A DNA stretch of 64,000 nucleotides from Polynucleobacter sp. AP-Nino-20-G2 (GCF_018688235.1 NZ_CP061313.1:1037130-1101129), one strand, 5' to 3'. Positions 35,720-45,669 are shown, counted from the stretch's first letter. The notes: generated by a model not told the origin, from the letters alone. A program made the numbers and translations.

Positions 35720-36496
35720 TTATTTTCTTTCGGGGCGTCTAAACACTGGCTTGTCTGGCTTGGATTCTGAAGCTACATACTTGTAGCCATCAAGGTTAAA
35801 GCCTTTTAAGTCGACAGGATCGGTAATGCGATTTTCAACAATATACCGAGCCATGAGCCCTCTTGCGCGCTTAGCGTAGAAGGAAATAATTTTGTACTTA
35901 CCATCTTTGGCATCCTGAAATACAGGCGAAATGACTGGGCAATCCAGATCTTTAGGCTGCAAGACCTTGAAGTACTCTTCAGACGCCAAATTGAGCAGAA
36001 CCGGCTTCTTCTGGTGATCTAAGACCTGCTTCAGCGATTGCGTTACGCGCTGACCCCAGAAAGCATATAAGTCCTTACCCCTGGCATTTTTGAATGCGGT
36101 ACCCATTTCAAGGCGATAAGGCTGCATCAGATCCAAGGGTTTAAGGGCGCCATATAGTCCAGACAAGATGCGGATATGGTCTTGCGCGAAATGAACCGCC
36201 TTCGCGTCGAGAGATTTGACGTCAAAGCCATCATAAACATCGCCATTGAAGGCATAAATCGCTGGCTTGCTGTTTTCTGGTGTGAATTTCTTAGACCAAT
36301 CGCGATACCGGCCAACATTTAAGACTGCCAGCTGATCCGATAAGCCCATTAAATCAGCCACTTCTTGAGGGGCCAGCTTCTTCAGATCAGCGATAAGCTT
36401 GGCGGATTCCGCAACAAACTCGGGCAAGGTCGTCGCCTTGACCGAAACTGGTGTTTTGTAATCGAGTGATTTAGCAGGTGAAAGAACTATCAGCAT
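35720..36496 (-). CDS. yaaA: Peroxide stress protein YaaA
   Basis: 258 residues, the standard length. It begins MLIVLSPAKSLDY, the family signature, and holds AIYAFNGDVYDGFD and YKIISFYAKRARGLMARY. YaaA limits free iron and DNA damage under peroxide stress and binds DNA. It is divergent from the aminotransferase (68-bp gap) and followed by the DUF2863 gene. Confidence 0.95.
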   Translation of the reverse strand: MLIVLSPAKSLDYKTPVSVKATTLPEFVAESAKLIADLKKLAPQEVADLMGLSDQLAVLNVGRYRDWSKKFTPENSKPAIYAFNGDVYDGFDVKSLDAKAVHFAQDHIRILSGLYGALKPLDLMQPYRLEMGTAFKNARGKDLYAFWGQRVTQSLKQVLDHQKKPVLLNLASEEYFKVLQPKDLDCPVISPVFQDAKDGKYKIISFYAKRARGLMARYIVENRITDPVDLKGFNLDGYKYVASESKPDKPVFRRPERK

Positions 36497-36564
36497 GGCA
36501 CAATTTCATTATGAATTTCCCCCATTCTAGCGACTACCTAGTGAATTTGCCCTAAAGCGTCTCT

Positions 36565-37767
36565 ATGGACCAAGCGCTAACACCAAGCCCATCTTTTCCC
36601 AGCCGCCTACCAAAGGTCGGTACAACGGTATTTACTGTGATGTCAGCGCTGGCAGCAAAACATCAGGCCATCAATTTGGGGCAAGGATTTCCGGATTTCC
36701 CCTGCAACCGTGAATTAATTGCCGCTGTAAATACAGCGATGTTGGCAGATCACAACCAATATCCACCAATGGTGGGCGTTGCCGAATTGCGATATGGAAT
36801 ATCAGAGAAGATTGCTTCTTTGTATAGGCATCACTACAACCCAGAATCTGAGATCACGATTACAGCGGGCGGCACCCAGGGAATCATGACAGCGATTCTC
36901 TCCTGCGTCGGCCCAGGCGATGAAGTAATTATTATCGAGCCTGCTTACGATAGCTATCGCCCTTCTATCGAATTGGCTGGAGGAAAAACCATCGCGGTTT
37001 CATTAACAGCCAATCGTGATGAGCAAGGCCATGTCCAGTCGTACTCCATTCCATGGGATGCGCTCAGTAATGCAGTGAATGTAAAAACACGACTGATTAT
37101 TATCAATACACCGCATAACCCCACTGGTATGGTGTGGCAAGCGGCTGATTTAGATCGCTTAGCGAAGTTAGCAAATGATACGAATGCGTTGATCTTAAGC
37201 GATGAGGTCTATGAACATATGATTTATGACGGTCGTCAGCATCAAAGCATCTCAAGTCATCCTGGGCTGGCTGCTCGCAGCTTTCTGATTTCGAGTTTTG
37301 GCAAAACCTATCACGTCACAGGCTGGAAAGTCGGCTATGTCGCAGCTCCAGCTGCGCTGACGACAGAGTTTCGCAAAGTCCATCAGTTCAATGTCTTTAC
37401 TGTGAATACGCCCATGCAGTATGGTCTAGCCAATTATTTGCAAGAGGCTGCTCACTATTTAGAGTTGCCATCCTTCTATCAACAGAAACGCGATTACTTT
37501 AGAGCGGGATTAGAAGGTACAAAGTTTAAATTACTACCTACGCCAGGCACGTATTTTCAGTGCGTGGATTACACAAACCTCAACATTCCGCAGGCTCAGC
37601 TCAATGAGGCAGATTTTTGTACCTGGCTCACTACAGAAGTCGGTGTTGCGGCCATTCCGATTTCAGCTTTTTATAACGAGCCCGTTCAGTCAGGAGTGAT
37701 TCGTTTTTGCTTTGCTAAAAAAGAACAGACATTAAGCAATGCATTAACACGCTTGCAGCAGATTTAA
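36565..37767 (+). CDS. PLP-dependent class I/II aminotransferase (YbdL/MtnE-like)
   Basis: 400 residues, fold-type I. The PLP lysine is in SSFGKTYHVTGWKVGY. Other motifs are NLGQGFPDFPCN near residue 35, INTPHNPTGMVW and the C-terminal IRFCFAKKEQTL. The GQGFPDF start and FGKTYHVTGWK block match methionine aminotransferase YbdL and kynurenine aminotransferase-like enzymes. Methionine or aromatic amino acids are likely substrates; this cannot be fixed from sequence. It starts the plus-strand run to 48352. Confidence 0.88.
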   Translation: MDQALTPSPSFPSRLPKVGTTVFTVMSALAAKHQAINLGQGFPDFPCNRELIAAVNTAMLADHNQYPPMVGVAELRYGISEKIASLYRHHYNPESEITITAGGTQGIMTAILSCVGPGDEVIIIEPAYDSYRPSIELAGGKTIAVSLTANRDEQGHVQSYSIPWDALSNAVNVKTRLIIINTPHNPTGMVWQAADLDRLAKLANDTNALILSDEVYEHMIYDGRQHQSISSHPGLAARSFLISSFGKTYHVTGWKVGYVAAPAALTTEFRKVHQFNVFTVNTPMQYGLANYLQEAAHYLELPSFYQQKRDYFRAGLEGTKFKLLPTPGTYFQCVDYTNLNIPQAQLNEADFCTWLTTEVGVAAIPISAFYNEPVQSGVIRFCFAKKEQTLSNALTRLQQI

Positions 37768-37791
37768 TAACCAAACAAAAAAGAGAATCTT

Positions 37792-38526
37792 ATGGCGACA
37801 ACAAAGAATAAAAAAGACATCATTGACGTGTATAGCTGGCCAACCCCCAATGGTCACAAGGTACACATCATGCTTGAAGAATGCGGCTATAAATTGGGGA
37901 AAGATTGGATTGCCCATCCCATTGATATTGGCTCAGGCGATCAATTTAAGTCTGAATTTTTGGCGATTAGCCCAAACAACAAGATTCCGGCCATCGTTGA
38001 TCCTGAGGGTCCAGATGGAAAACCTATTCATCTCTTTGAATCCGGCGCTATCCTGCTCTATTTAGCAGCCAAGACTGGGAAGTTTCTACCAAAAAGTACT
38101 CGCGGTAAATATGAGGTCCTGCAGTGGCTGATGTTTCAAATGGGCGGCTTAGGCCCCCTATTAGGTCAAAACCACCATTTCAGGATCTATGCGCCTGAGA
38201 AAATTGAATACGCCATCAATCGTTACACTAATGAAGCCAAGAGACTATATGGGGTTATCGATCATCAACTGAAAGATAATCCTTATATTGCTGGAAAAAC
38301 CTATTCGATTGCCGATATCGCTATCTTTCCTTGGACTCGGAACTGGAAGAATCAGGGTATTGATATCAACGAGTATCCGCATTTCAAGGAATGGTTTGAA
38401 AAGATTAGTGAGCGCCCTGCCGTGAAGCGTGGCGTTGAAGTATTAACTGCATTACGCAAGCCTTTGCATGATGACAAGGCCAAAGAACAGTTGTTTGGTT
38501 CAACCCAGTATCAAAAAAGGAAATAA
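37792..38526 (+). CDS. Glutathione S-transferase, nu-class (YfcG/YghU-like)
   Basis: 244 residues. The N-terminal thioredoxin-like domain has the TPNGHKVHIMLEE motif of nu-class enzymes and the glutathione-binding cis-proline and ESGAILLYLA segments. The C-terminal helical domain has the N-capping box SIADIAIFPW. YfcG and YghU have disulfide-bond reductase activity with glutathione. It ends two bases before the hydroxyacyl-CoA dehydrogenase ATG, so the two are co-translated. Confidence 0.88.
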   Translation: MATTKNKKDIIDVYSWPTPNGHKVHIMLEECGYKLGKDWIAHPIDIGSGDQFKSEFLAISPNNKIPAIVDPEGPDGKPIHLFESGAILLYLAAKTGKFLPKSTRGKYEVLQWLMFQMGGLGPLLGQNHHFRIYAPEKIEYAINRYTNEAKRLYGVIDHQLKDNPYIAGKTYSIADIAIFPWTRNWKNQGIDINEYPHFKEWFEKISERPAVKRGVEVLTALRKPLHDDKAKEQLFGSTQYQKRK

Positions 38527-38527
38527 C

Positions 38528-39379
38528 ATGAAAATTCAATCGATCGGTGTTATTGGTGCAGGCACCATGGGTAATGGCATCGCACAAGTGTGTGCGGTTG
38601 CCGGTCTGGATGTCGTGATGGTTGACATCAATGATGCGGCGGTTGAGCGTGGCCTCAGTCAAATTAGCAAAAGCTTAGATCGCTTAGTTAAAAAAGAAAC
38701 ACTTACGACTGAAGCAAAAGAAGCGGCTTTAAAACGCATTAAAGGCAGCACTGCGTATTCAGATTTCAAAGGCTTGCAATTGGTCATCGAAGCAGCCACT
38801 GAAAACCAAGCAATCAAAGAAAAGATTCTGAAGCAGGTTGATGACATCGTCGGCAAAGAAACTATCATCGCCACAAATACCTCATCTCTCTCTATTACCA
38901 AGCTAGCAGCCCTCGACTCCAATCCGGATCGCTTTATTGGTATGCACTTTTTTAATCCGCCGCCGATGATGGCTTTAGTTGAAGTCATTCGTGGATTACA
39001 AACCAGTGATGCTACTCATGCTGCCATTGTGGAGATGGCCAAACGCATTGGCAAAGAGCCGATTACCGTGAAGAACTCACCAGGCTTTGTAGTAAATCGT
39101 ATTTTGCTACCAATGATTAATGAGGCATTCTTTGTATTGCATGAAGGACTTGCCAGCCCTGAAGACATTGATGCTGGCATGAAGCTGGGCTGCAACCAAC
39201 CAATCGGCCCTTTAGCATTAGCCGATTTAATTGGATTGGACACTTGCTTAGCGGTTATGGAGGTCTACTTTGAAAACTTTAGCGACTCCAAATATCGCCC
39301 GTGTCCATTGCTTCGTGAAATGGTCGCAGCCGGATACCTGGGTCGCAAAACGGGTCGCGGTGTCTATCACTACGAATAA
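38528..39379 (+). CDS. 3-hydroxybutyryl-CoA dehydrogenase
   Basis: 283 residues from the ATG at 38528; the frame is open 20 codons further upstream but inside the GST gene. The Rossmann motif is GVIGAGTMGNGIA (7-19). Catalytic segments are GMHFFNPPPMMALVEVI (His-Glu pair) and KNSPGFVVNRILLPMINEA. Length and sequence fit single-domain PaaH/Hbd enzymes. It oxidises or reduces 3-hydroxyacyl-CoA, in fatty-acid or aromatic degradation or in the butanoyl pathway that borders polyhydroxybutyrate metabolism. Confidence 0.92.
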   Translation: MKIQSIGVIGAGTMGNGIAQVCAVAGLDVVMVDINDAAVERGLSQISKSLDRLVKKETLTTEAKEAALKRIKGSTAYSDFKGLQLVIEAATENQAIKEKILKQVDDIVGKETIIATNTSSLSITKLAALDSNPDRFIGMHFFNPPPMMALVEVIRGLQTSDATHAAIVEMAKRIGKEPITVKNSPGFVVNRILLPMINEAFFVLHEGLASPEDIDAGMKLGCNQPIGPLALADLIGLDTCLAVMEVYFENFSDSKYRPCPLLREMVAAGYLGRKTGRGVYHYE

Positions 39380-39420
39380 TTCTTACGCCTTTTAATTGAC
39401 ATTAATAAATAGAGAAGTTT

Positions 39421-39900
39421 GTGAACCCATTACCACCCCTAGTCCGTAAATTGGCCTATGCAGGCCTGATTCCTTTTGTAGGTTTAGCGCTCATGGTGCA
39501 GTTAGCGCCAACGCCACTGAATTATTTAAGCGCAGAATCTTTGGCTGGTTATGGAGCAATCATCACCTCGTTCATGGGAGCGCTCCACTGGGGAGCAAAC
39601 TTACATACGCTTGGGAAAGCGCCCCCAGGAGATCGCTGGGAAGATCGCAATGCCTGGATATGGGGGGTGATACCCGCTCTTGTAGCCTGGGTTGCGCTAC
39701 ATATTTATATTCCAGTTGGCTTGGTGATTTTGGCTTCCGCGCTAATCATCCAACGAAATATTGATATTGAAACCTATCAATACTATTTTTCTAGTGAAGA
39801 GGCGTGCAAAGCCTTTATCACCATTCGCAATCGTCTCACTGCGGTTTCTGCTGCATGCCTATTATGGGCAGCTCTAGTCATTTTGTTCATTCAGAACTAA
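39421..39900 (+). CDS. DUF3429 family inner-membrane protein
   Basis: 159 residues from a GTG start preceded by AGAGAAG. Four or five hydrophobic segments (about 10-28, 40-58, 78-94, 98-112 and 138-157). The block GYGAIITSFMGALHWG and the later region fit DUF3429, a small membrane family of unknown function in alpha- and betaproteobacteria. It lies 41 bp after the hydroxyacyl-CoA dehydrogenase gene and 12 bp before rarA. Confidence 0.8.
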   Translation: MNPLPPLVRKLAYAGLIPFVGLALMVQLAPTPLNYLSAESLAGYGAIITSFMGALHWGANLHTLGKAPPGDRWEDRNAWIWGVIPALVAWVALHIYIPVGLVILASALIIQRNIDIETYQYYFSSEEACKAFITIRNRLTAVSAACLLWAALVILFIQN

Positions 39901-39912
39901 TTCATCGCCAGA

Positions 39913-41226
39913 ATGACAAACCTCTTTGATCAAGAACCACCGCCACCGCTTGCGGAGGCGCTGCGTCCGAAGCAGATTGAAGAAGTCATTGGGCAGGGAC
40001 ATCTATTAGCACCGGGCAAACCACTCAATCTCGCGTTCGCATCGGGTAAGCCACATTCGATGATCTTATGGGGGCCTCCTGGTGTTGGCAAGACGACCTT
40101 AGCGAGACTTTCAGCGAAGGCCTTCGACCGTGAATTCATTGCAATATCGGCCGTACTTGCAGGCGTTAAAGAAATACGTGAATCCATAGAGCAAGCTCAG
40201 CAAAGCATGTCTCAATATGGCAGGCAAACCATTTTATTTGTGGATGAAATCCATCGCTTTAATAAAAGCCAGCAGGATGCTCTCCTACCTCATGTGGAGT
40301 CTGGTTTATTTACCTTCATTGGAGCTACGACTGAAAATCCCTCCTTTGAAGTGAACTCGGCGCTGCTTTCTAGGGCTCAGGTCTATGTTCTTAAGTCATT
40401 GAGCCTGGAAGAACTAAAGCAACTGTTTGAACGTGCACGTCAATACGCTATGCCTGATATTGAGTTCGATGCTGCTGCTATCGAGAGCCTCATTTCTCAT
40501 GCGGATGGCGATGCGCGTCGTTTACTCAATCTCGTTGAACAGGTGTGCAATGCAGCCTCCACACCAGGATCAAGTATTCAACTCGTTGATCAAAAGTTTA
40601 TTGAAAGCGCACTCACTACGCAGGCGCGACGCTTTGATAAAGGTGGTGATCATTTTTATGATCAAATTTCAGCACTGCACAAATCAGTAAGAGGATCCAA
40701 TCCAGATGCTGCGCTCTATTGGTTTTGCCGCATGCTCGATGGCGGTGCTGATCCACGCTATTTGGCTCGCCGCATTATCCGCATGGCCTGGGAAGATATT
40801 GGCCTGGCTGACCCACGGGCAATGCAACTCGCGAATGATGCCGCGCTGACTTATGAGCGATTGGGCTCTCCTGAGGGTGAGCTTGCACTTGGTCAAGCCA
40901 TCGTTTACCTAGCAATAGCCGCTAAAAGTAATGCTAGTTACAAGGCTTTCAATGCTGCGCGTGCTTATGTAGCAAACGATCAAAGCAAGCCCGTACCCAA
41001 TCATCTACGTAATGCACCGACCAAACTCATGAAAGAACTCGGGCACGGCAAGGAATACCGTTATGCGCATGACGAACCCCATGCTTATGCGGCTGGAGAA
41101 ACCTATCTTCCCGAAGGCATGAATGCACCCCATTGGTATGAACCGGTAGATCGAGGATTAGAAACCCAAATTGCCGAAAAGATGGCTTTTTTACGCAAAC
41201 TAGATGAAGAGTCTAAGAAGAAATGA
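39913..41226 (+). CDS. rarA: Replication-associated recombination protein RarA
   Basis: 437 residues, clamp-loader-like AAA+ ATPase (MgsA). It acts at stalled replication forks and gaps. Walker A is GPPGVGKT (54-61), Walker B ILFVDEIHRFNKSQQD, and sensor GATTENPSFEVN. The C-terminal tetramerisation region has GSNPDAALYWFCRMLDGGADPRYLARR. Its stop overlaps the next start (ATGA, 4 nt). Confidence 0.95.
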   Translation: MTNLFDQEPPPPLAEALRPKQIEEVIGQGHLLAPGKPLNLAFASGKPHSMILWGPPGVGKTTLARLSAKAFDREFIAISAVLAGVKEIRESIEQAQQSMSQYGRQTILFVDEIHRFNKSQQDALLPHVESGLFTFIGATTENPSFEVNSALLSRAQVYVLKSLSLEELKQLFERARQYAMPDIEFDAAAIESLISHADGDARRLLNLVEQVCNAASTPGSSIQLVDQKFIESALTTQARRFDKGGDHFYDQISALHKSVRGSNPDAALYWFCRMLDGGADPRYLARRIIRMAWEDIGLADPRAMQLANDAALTYERLGSPEGELALGQAIVYLAIAAKSNASYKAFNAARAYVANDQSKPVPNHLRNAPTKLMKELGHGKEYRYAHDEPHAYAAGETYLPEGMNAPHWYEPVDRGLETQIAEKMAFLRKLDEESKKK

Positions 41227-41858
41227 AATCGGATGAAATAAAGTTAGTAAATGGCACTTTTTACTTTGACATCATTTCGCCTTTCTCTTATTTCTATGTA
41301 AAGCAACGCCATCAATTGGAAGATCGCGTGAACATCACGCCAACTCCTATTTTGCTTGGAGGATTGTTTCGCGCAACCGATAACCGTGGTCCAGGAGAAA
41401 TTGAAGTCAAGCGAGCTCACACCTATCAGTACTGTGTTTGGCTTGCAGAAAAATTAGGTCTGCCATTTCGGTTTCCAAAGTATCACCCATTCCTCACGGT
41501 TGCAGCACAACGTCTGTTGGTGCAAGAAAAGGCGGACTGGACCATGATTGAGCGTGCATTTGATTTTGTTTGGGCACAAGGTCAAGATCCCAATTTTGCT
41601 TGGCCTGAATTTTGCAAGCATCTTGGCTTGAGTGCTGACACCCAAAAGCCAAATGCGCCAGAAATCAAGGCGCAACTGATTGCCAATACAGAACAAGCAA
41701 AAGCCGATGGCGCCTTTGGCGTCCCCACCCTAGTCATTCATCAACACTGCTTTTGGGGGGTCGATACGATACCCTGGGCTATAGATTACTTAAATCGGCC
41801 GGGCATGTTTGATGAACCAGCCTACCAACACGCCGGTCAAATTCCTTCAGGACTTTGA
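41223..41858 (+). CDS. 2-hydroxychromene-2-carboxylate isomerase family protein
   Basis: 211 residues, DsbA-like fold of the kappa-GST/HCCA isomerase group. It starts FYFDIISPFSYFYVKQ, where the serine aligns with the catalytic serine of HCCA isomerase. KYHPFLTVAAQRLL and FGVPTLVIHQHCFWGVD complete the pattern. The natural substrate outside naphthalene degraders is unclear; no aromatic-degradation genes are nearby. It is coupled to rarA by a 4-nt overlap. Confidence 0.85.
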   Translation: MKSDEIKLVNGTFYFDIISPFSYFYVKQRHQLEDRVNITPTPILLGGLFRATDNRGPGEIEVKRAHTYQYCVWLAEKLGLPFRFPKYHPFLTVAAQRLLVQEKADWTMIERAFDFVWAQGQDPNFAWPEFCKHLGLSADTQKPNAPEIKAQLIANTEQAKADGAFGVPTLVIHQHCFWGVDTIPWAIDYLNRPGMFDEPAYQHAGQIPSGL

Positions 41859-41912
41859 CTTATACAATAAGCAGTCATCATCTATTTTTACAGCATTTAA
41901 AGGATTTTTATC

Positions 41913-42488
41913 ATGCGCAAACTTATCGCCACTCTAGCTTTGACTATCGGTTGCTTCACCAGCGCCGCTAGCTATGCCGGTCCTAAAGTTGAATTCAAAA
42001 CCACCATGGGAAATTTTGTCGTGGAGTTGGATTCTGTAAAGGCACCAAAAACCACTGCTAATTTTTTAGACTATGTCAATAGCGGTTTTTATAACGGCAC
42101 TATTTTTCATCGCGTGATTGATGGATTCATGATTCAGGGTGGTGGCTTCACTCCGGATCTTGTCCAAAAGCCTACTAATGCGCCAGTTGTATCAGAGGCT
42201 CAGAATGGTCTGAAGAATCAAACTTACACCATTGCCATGGCCCGCACCTCCGATCCAGACTCTGCAACAGCGCAGTTCTTTATTAACGTCAAGGATAACG
42301 AAGGCTTAAATTACCCAAATGCGATGGGCAATGGCTACACCGTGTTTGGCAAGGTGATTTCTGGAACACAAACCATTGATGCGATTCGCAAAGTGCCAAC
42401 GATGGTTGCTCCTGCCCCAAGAATGGGTCGTATGGCAGATGTTCCAAGCAAGACTGTCACAATCGAATCAGCAACCGTCCTCAAGTAA
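41913..42488 (+). CDS. ppiA: Periplasmic cyclophilin-type peptidyl-prolyl isomerase
   Basis: 191 residues with a signal peptide (about 1-22, ending SYAG). The cyclophilin core carries the catalytic arginine in IFHRVIDGFMIQGG, with MARTSDPDSATAQFFINVKDN and NGYTVFGKVISG further on. It catalyses proline isomerisation during folding of envelope proteins. AAAGGA precedes the ATG. The pabBC gene follows by 26 bp. Confidence 0.92.
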   Translation: MRKLIATLALTIGCFTSAASYAGPKVEFKTTMGNFVVELDSVKAPKTTANFLDYVNSGFYNGTIFHRVIDGFMIQGGGFTPDLVQKPTNAPVVSEAQNGLKNQTYTIAMARTSDPDSATAQFFINVKDNEGLNYPNAMGNGYTVFGKVISGTQTIDAIRKVPTMVAPAPRMGRMADVPSKTVTIESATVLK

Positions 42489-42514
42489 GTCAGCATTACC
42501 CAGAGCCTGATGCG

Positions 42515-44350
42515 ATGATATTGTTGGATGACGCCCAAAGCACTCCAGAGCACCCTAGCAGCAGGCTCTATCGCGAACCTATCGGGTATTGGTCTGTATA
42601 CGCCCAGAGGGATGCATCAGCAACGGCCGAAGCAATACATCAGTGCTTGCTTGAGATTGATCAAGCATTATCCAAGGGCGAACATATCGTTGCTGCCTTT
42701 GCTTATGAGTTAGGCCGCGTTTTTCATCATCTCAAGCAGCGTAATGCGGAGCCCTCATCTCCTAGGCACCCACTAATTGAAGCATGGTCCTTTAGCGCGT
42801 ACCGGGCGATGGGCAAAAGCGCGGTTGATGAATTTTTAGCGGATCAATTGAATAATCTTGACCCATCTGATCGGATTTCCGGGGTTGCTGATATCAAGTC
42901 GTCTATTGATGAGCATCAATTTACAAAGGATATTGCCGCGATTCAAGAGTACATCCGCAATGGTGATACCTACCAAATCAATCACACCTTCCGTATCACC
43001 GGAGAGGTCTATGGCAATCCCCTTGCCCTCTATACACAACTAAGAGACCGTCAACCTGGAAGATTTGGAGCCTATATCTCCGAAGGTCGTAGCTGCATAC
43101 TCTCTCAATCACCAGAACTGTTTATTCAGCGTCAAGGCAATATTCTGAAAGCCATGCCCATGAAAGGCACTGCCAGCGCATTAACAAATTCCGCCGATGA
43201 ACTTTCAGCCGATGCCAAGAATCGGGCTGAAAACGTCATGATTGTTGATCTCTTGCGCAATGACCTCAGTCGCCTTGCTTTACCAGGTACAGTCACCGTA
43301 CCCCATCTATTTGATGTCACGCGCCATGGTGATGTATTGCAGATGACCTCCACCATACAAGCTCAAGCAAAAGATCATGTGCGCCTTGCTGACGTGCTGC
43401 AAGCCGTCTTTCCGTGCGGATCGGTCACTGGCGCTCCCAAAAAGAGAAGTATGGAAATTATTCAAGACCTAGAGTCCAAAGACCGTGGCTACTATTGCGG
43501 TGCACTGGGTTGGCTTGATCCCGATGGTGATTTTGCTTTTAGTGTTCCCATCCGCACTCTAGAAATTGAGCGCGATCAAAACGCCCTTCATCAATCTTTT
43601 AGCTTAGGTATTGGCGCAGGCATCACCATTGATTCTGATGCACAAGCGGAATGGGAAGAATGTAAAATTAAGGCTGCGTTTCTGCGAGAACTCCCTAGCG
43701 CCGTGGATCTTTTCGAAACCATCCTCGTTAAAAATGCTGCAGCTCAACATTTAGATCTTCACCTGGCCCGCTTAGCTCACTCAGCAACAGCACTGGGCAT
43801 TGATTTCTCATTACTCGATGCTCAAAATGGAATAGTCGGTGTTTGCCAAGGATGCGAACCCAATAAACAGTATCGATTGAGGTTAGAGCTCAAACATACT
43901 GGATCACTAAACTATCAAGTTGCAGAACTTGAGCCATTAGCCGAAGCAGTCAAAATATTTTGGGCAAGCGAAATACTGCCAGATCCCGCGCTTGGGCAAA
44001 TCCATTCTGGCAATGTGTTGCTAGGTCACAAGGTAAGTCATCGCTCAGTCTACGACGCTGCCTGGAAGACAGCTGAGCAACTAGGTGGTTTTGATGCGAT
44101 CTTTATTAACGAACAAGGATTCGTCACTGAAGGTGGCAGAACGAGTATTTTTATTAAATCAGCAGATGGAAAGTCCTGGCTTACACCGCCAGTCAGTGCT
44201 GGTGTCCTACCAGGAGTCATGAGATCAGTCATCCTTGGTGATCCACACTGGAATGCCCATGAGGCCAACCTCACTATTGATGATGTCAGTGATGCGAAAG
44301 AGATTATGCTTACCAATGCACTACGCGGCACCGTCACTGCTCATTTTTAG
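42515..44350 (+). CDS. pabB: Fused aminodeoxychorismate synthase PabB and lyase PabC
   Basis: 611 residues. Residues 1 to about 388 form the chorismate-binding PabB part (QSPELFIQ, KAMPMKGTASA, GSVTGAPKKRSMEII, SLGIGAGI). The rest is a PLP class IV domain like PabC (VDLFETILVKN at its start and NEQGFVTEGGRTSIFI near the end). Together they turn chorismate and amino-donor nitrogen from PabA into p-aminobenzoate for folate. The fusion is known in betaproteobacteria. It serves the same pathway as folC and folD in this window. Confidence 0.92.
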   Translation: MILLDDAQSTPEHPSSRLYREPIGYWSVYAQRDASATAEAIHQCLLEIDQALSKGEHIVAAFAYELGRVFHHLKQRNAEPSSPRHPLIEAWSFSAYRAMGKSAVDEFLADQLNNLDPSDRISGVADIKSSIDEHQFTKDIAAIQEYIRNGDTYQINHTFRITGEVYGNPLALYTQLRDRQPGRFGAYISEGRSCILSQSPELFIQRQGNILKAMPMKGTASALTNSADELSADAKNRAENVMIVDLLRNDLSRLALPGTVTVPHLFDVTRHGDVLQMTSTIQAQAKDHVRLADVLQAVFPCGSVTGAPKKRSMEIIQDLESKDRGYYCGALGWLDPDGDFAFSVPIRTLEIERDQNALHQSFSLGIGAGITIDSDAQAEWEECKIKAAFLRELPSAVDLFETILVKNAAAQHLDLHLARLAHSATALGIDFSLLDAQNGIVGVCQGCEPNKQYRLRLELKHTGSLNYQVAELEPLAEAVKIFWASEILPDPALGQIHSGNVLLGHKVSHRSVYDAAWKTAEQLGGFDAIFINEQGFVTEGGRTSIFIKSADGKSWLTPPVSAGVLPGVMRSVILGDPHWNAHEANLTIDDVSDAKEIMLTNALRGTVTAHF

Positions 44351-44359
44351 AAAGTCCAC

Positions 44360-44920
44360 ATGAAGTTCTGCTCCCATTGCGCATCTCCTGTAACTGTAAA
44401 AGTTCCAGCAGATGATTCACGTGAGCGTCATGTCTGCGAATCTTGTGGAATGATTCATTACTTCAATCCACGTAATGTTGTGGGAACCATTCCGGTATAT
44501 GGGGATCAAGTCCTTCTGTGCAAACGCGCGATAGAGCCGAGATATGGTTACTGGACCTTACCCGCCGGATTTATGGAGTTAGGAGAAAGCACTAGCGCTG
44601 GCGCTGTGAGAGAAACCCTAGAAGAGGCTGGTGCAGTAGTAGAGATTGGACCCCTCTACTCTCTACTCAACGTTGCGCATGCTGAACAAGTGCACCTTTT
44701 TTATTTGGCAAGAATGCACTCTCCCACATTTAATGCTGGTGAAGAAAGCCTTGAGGTTGCTTTATTTGATGAGGGGAATATTCCCTGGGATGAGATTGCA
44801 TTTCCCACGGTCAAGCAAACACTCGAATGGTTCTTTGCCGATCGTGCAGCTGGCGTCTTCAGTCAGTCTGATGAATTTAGCGTTCGCGCTAGAGACATTC
44901 TCCCGTCGGAAAAGATCTAG
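44360..44920 (+). CDS. Nudix hydrolase with N-terminal zinc ribbon
   Basis: 186 residues. A CxxC...CxxC zinc ribbon (C4, C7, C26, C29) precedes the Nudix domain. The Nudix box is complete: G70, E76, R84, E85, E88, E89 and G91 in FMELGESTSAGAVRETLEEAG. The ribbon with HYFNPRNVVGTIPV recalls NudC-like or ADP-ribose type hydrolases. Substrate is undefined. It is 9 bp after pabBC and 11 bp before aat. Confidence 0.9.
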   Translation: MKFCSHCASPVTVKVPADDSRERHVCESCGMIHYFNPRNVVGTIPVYGDQVLLCKRAIEPRYGYWTLPAGFMELGESTSAGAVRETLEEAGAVVEIGPLYSLLNVAHAEQVHLFYLARMHSPTFNAGEESLEVALFDEGNIPWDEIAFPTVKQTLEWFFADRAAGVFSQSDEFSVRARDILPSEKI

Positions 44921-44931
44921 GTTTCAGCCGC

Positions 44932-45669
44932 ATGAGCAACATTACTTGGCTTGGGGCGCACGATCCCTTTCCAAACCCCATCAGTTGCCAAGATCCTGAT
45001 CCTAGTGTCCCTGGTCTGATTGCGGTGAGTGAGCGCATCTACCCCGGACAATTGGCGCGCGCCTATCAACTCGGTATATTCCCCTGGTACTCTGATAACC
45101 AGCCTGTTTTATGGTGGTCACCGAATCCACGGATGGTATTGAAAACGGCCAACTTTAAGTGCCATGACTCGCTCAAAAAAACCATTCGTCAATTTTTACA
45201 AGACTCCAAAAAAGAAATTGTTGTGGATGGTGATTTTGCTTCCGTAGTGCGCTCCTGTGCGACCGCCAGCCGGAAAGATCAAGATGGCACCTGGATTACC
45301 CATGAAATCATGGATGCCTATACCCAGCTCCACGAACAATCGCATGCCCATAGCATTGCAGTGCTTGAAGATGGGTGCCTCATTGGTGGCCTTTACTGCG
45401 TCGCTTTTGGATCCATGGTCTTTGGGGAGTCGATGTTCAGCCGCCAAACGGATGCCTCAAAAATTGCTTTAGCAGCCTTGTGCGCCTGGTGCCATCAACA
45501 TCAGGTAGAAATGATTGACTGCCAACAGGAAACAGCGCACCTAAGCTCTTTGGGTGCCGCACCAATAGCTCGAGATGAATTTTTAACGCATCTGCAAATC
45601 GCGTTAAAGCAATCTAATATGGAGATTTGTTGGAAATTTAATAAAGAGATACTGCGTCACTGGCTATGA
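44932..45669 (+). CDS. aat: Leucyl/phenylalanyl-tRNA-protein transferase
   Basis: 245 residues. It adds Leu or Phe to proteins with N-terminal Arg or Lys, tagging them for ClpS/ClpAP degradation. Signatures are AYQLGIFPWYSD, LWWSPNPRMVL and GGLYCVAFGSMVFGESMFS, followed by EMIDCQQETAHLSSLGA. It overlaps bpt by 4 nt (ATGA), forming an N-degron unit. Confidence 0.95.
   Translation: MSNITWLGAHDPFPNPISCQDPDPSVPGLIAVSERIYPGQLARAYQLGIFPWYSDNQPVLWWSPNPRMVLKTANFKCHDSLKKTIRQFLQDSKKEIVVDGDFASVVRSCATASRKDQDGTWITHEIMDAYTQLHEQSHAHSIAVLEDGCLIGGLYCVAFGSMVFGESMFSRQTDASKIALAALCAWCHQHQVEMIDCQQETAHLSSLGAAPIARDEFLTHLQIALKQSNMEICWKFNKEILRHWL

Noticed and set aside
39396..39401. TTGACA before the DUF3429 gene
   Set aside because: A -10 box at normal spacing would fall at or after the start codon, so it cannot serve this gene.
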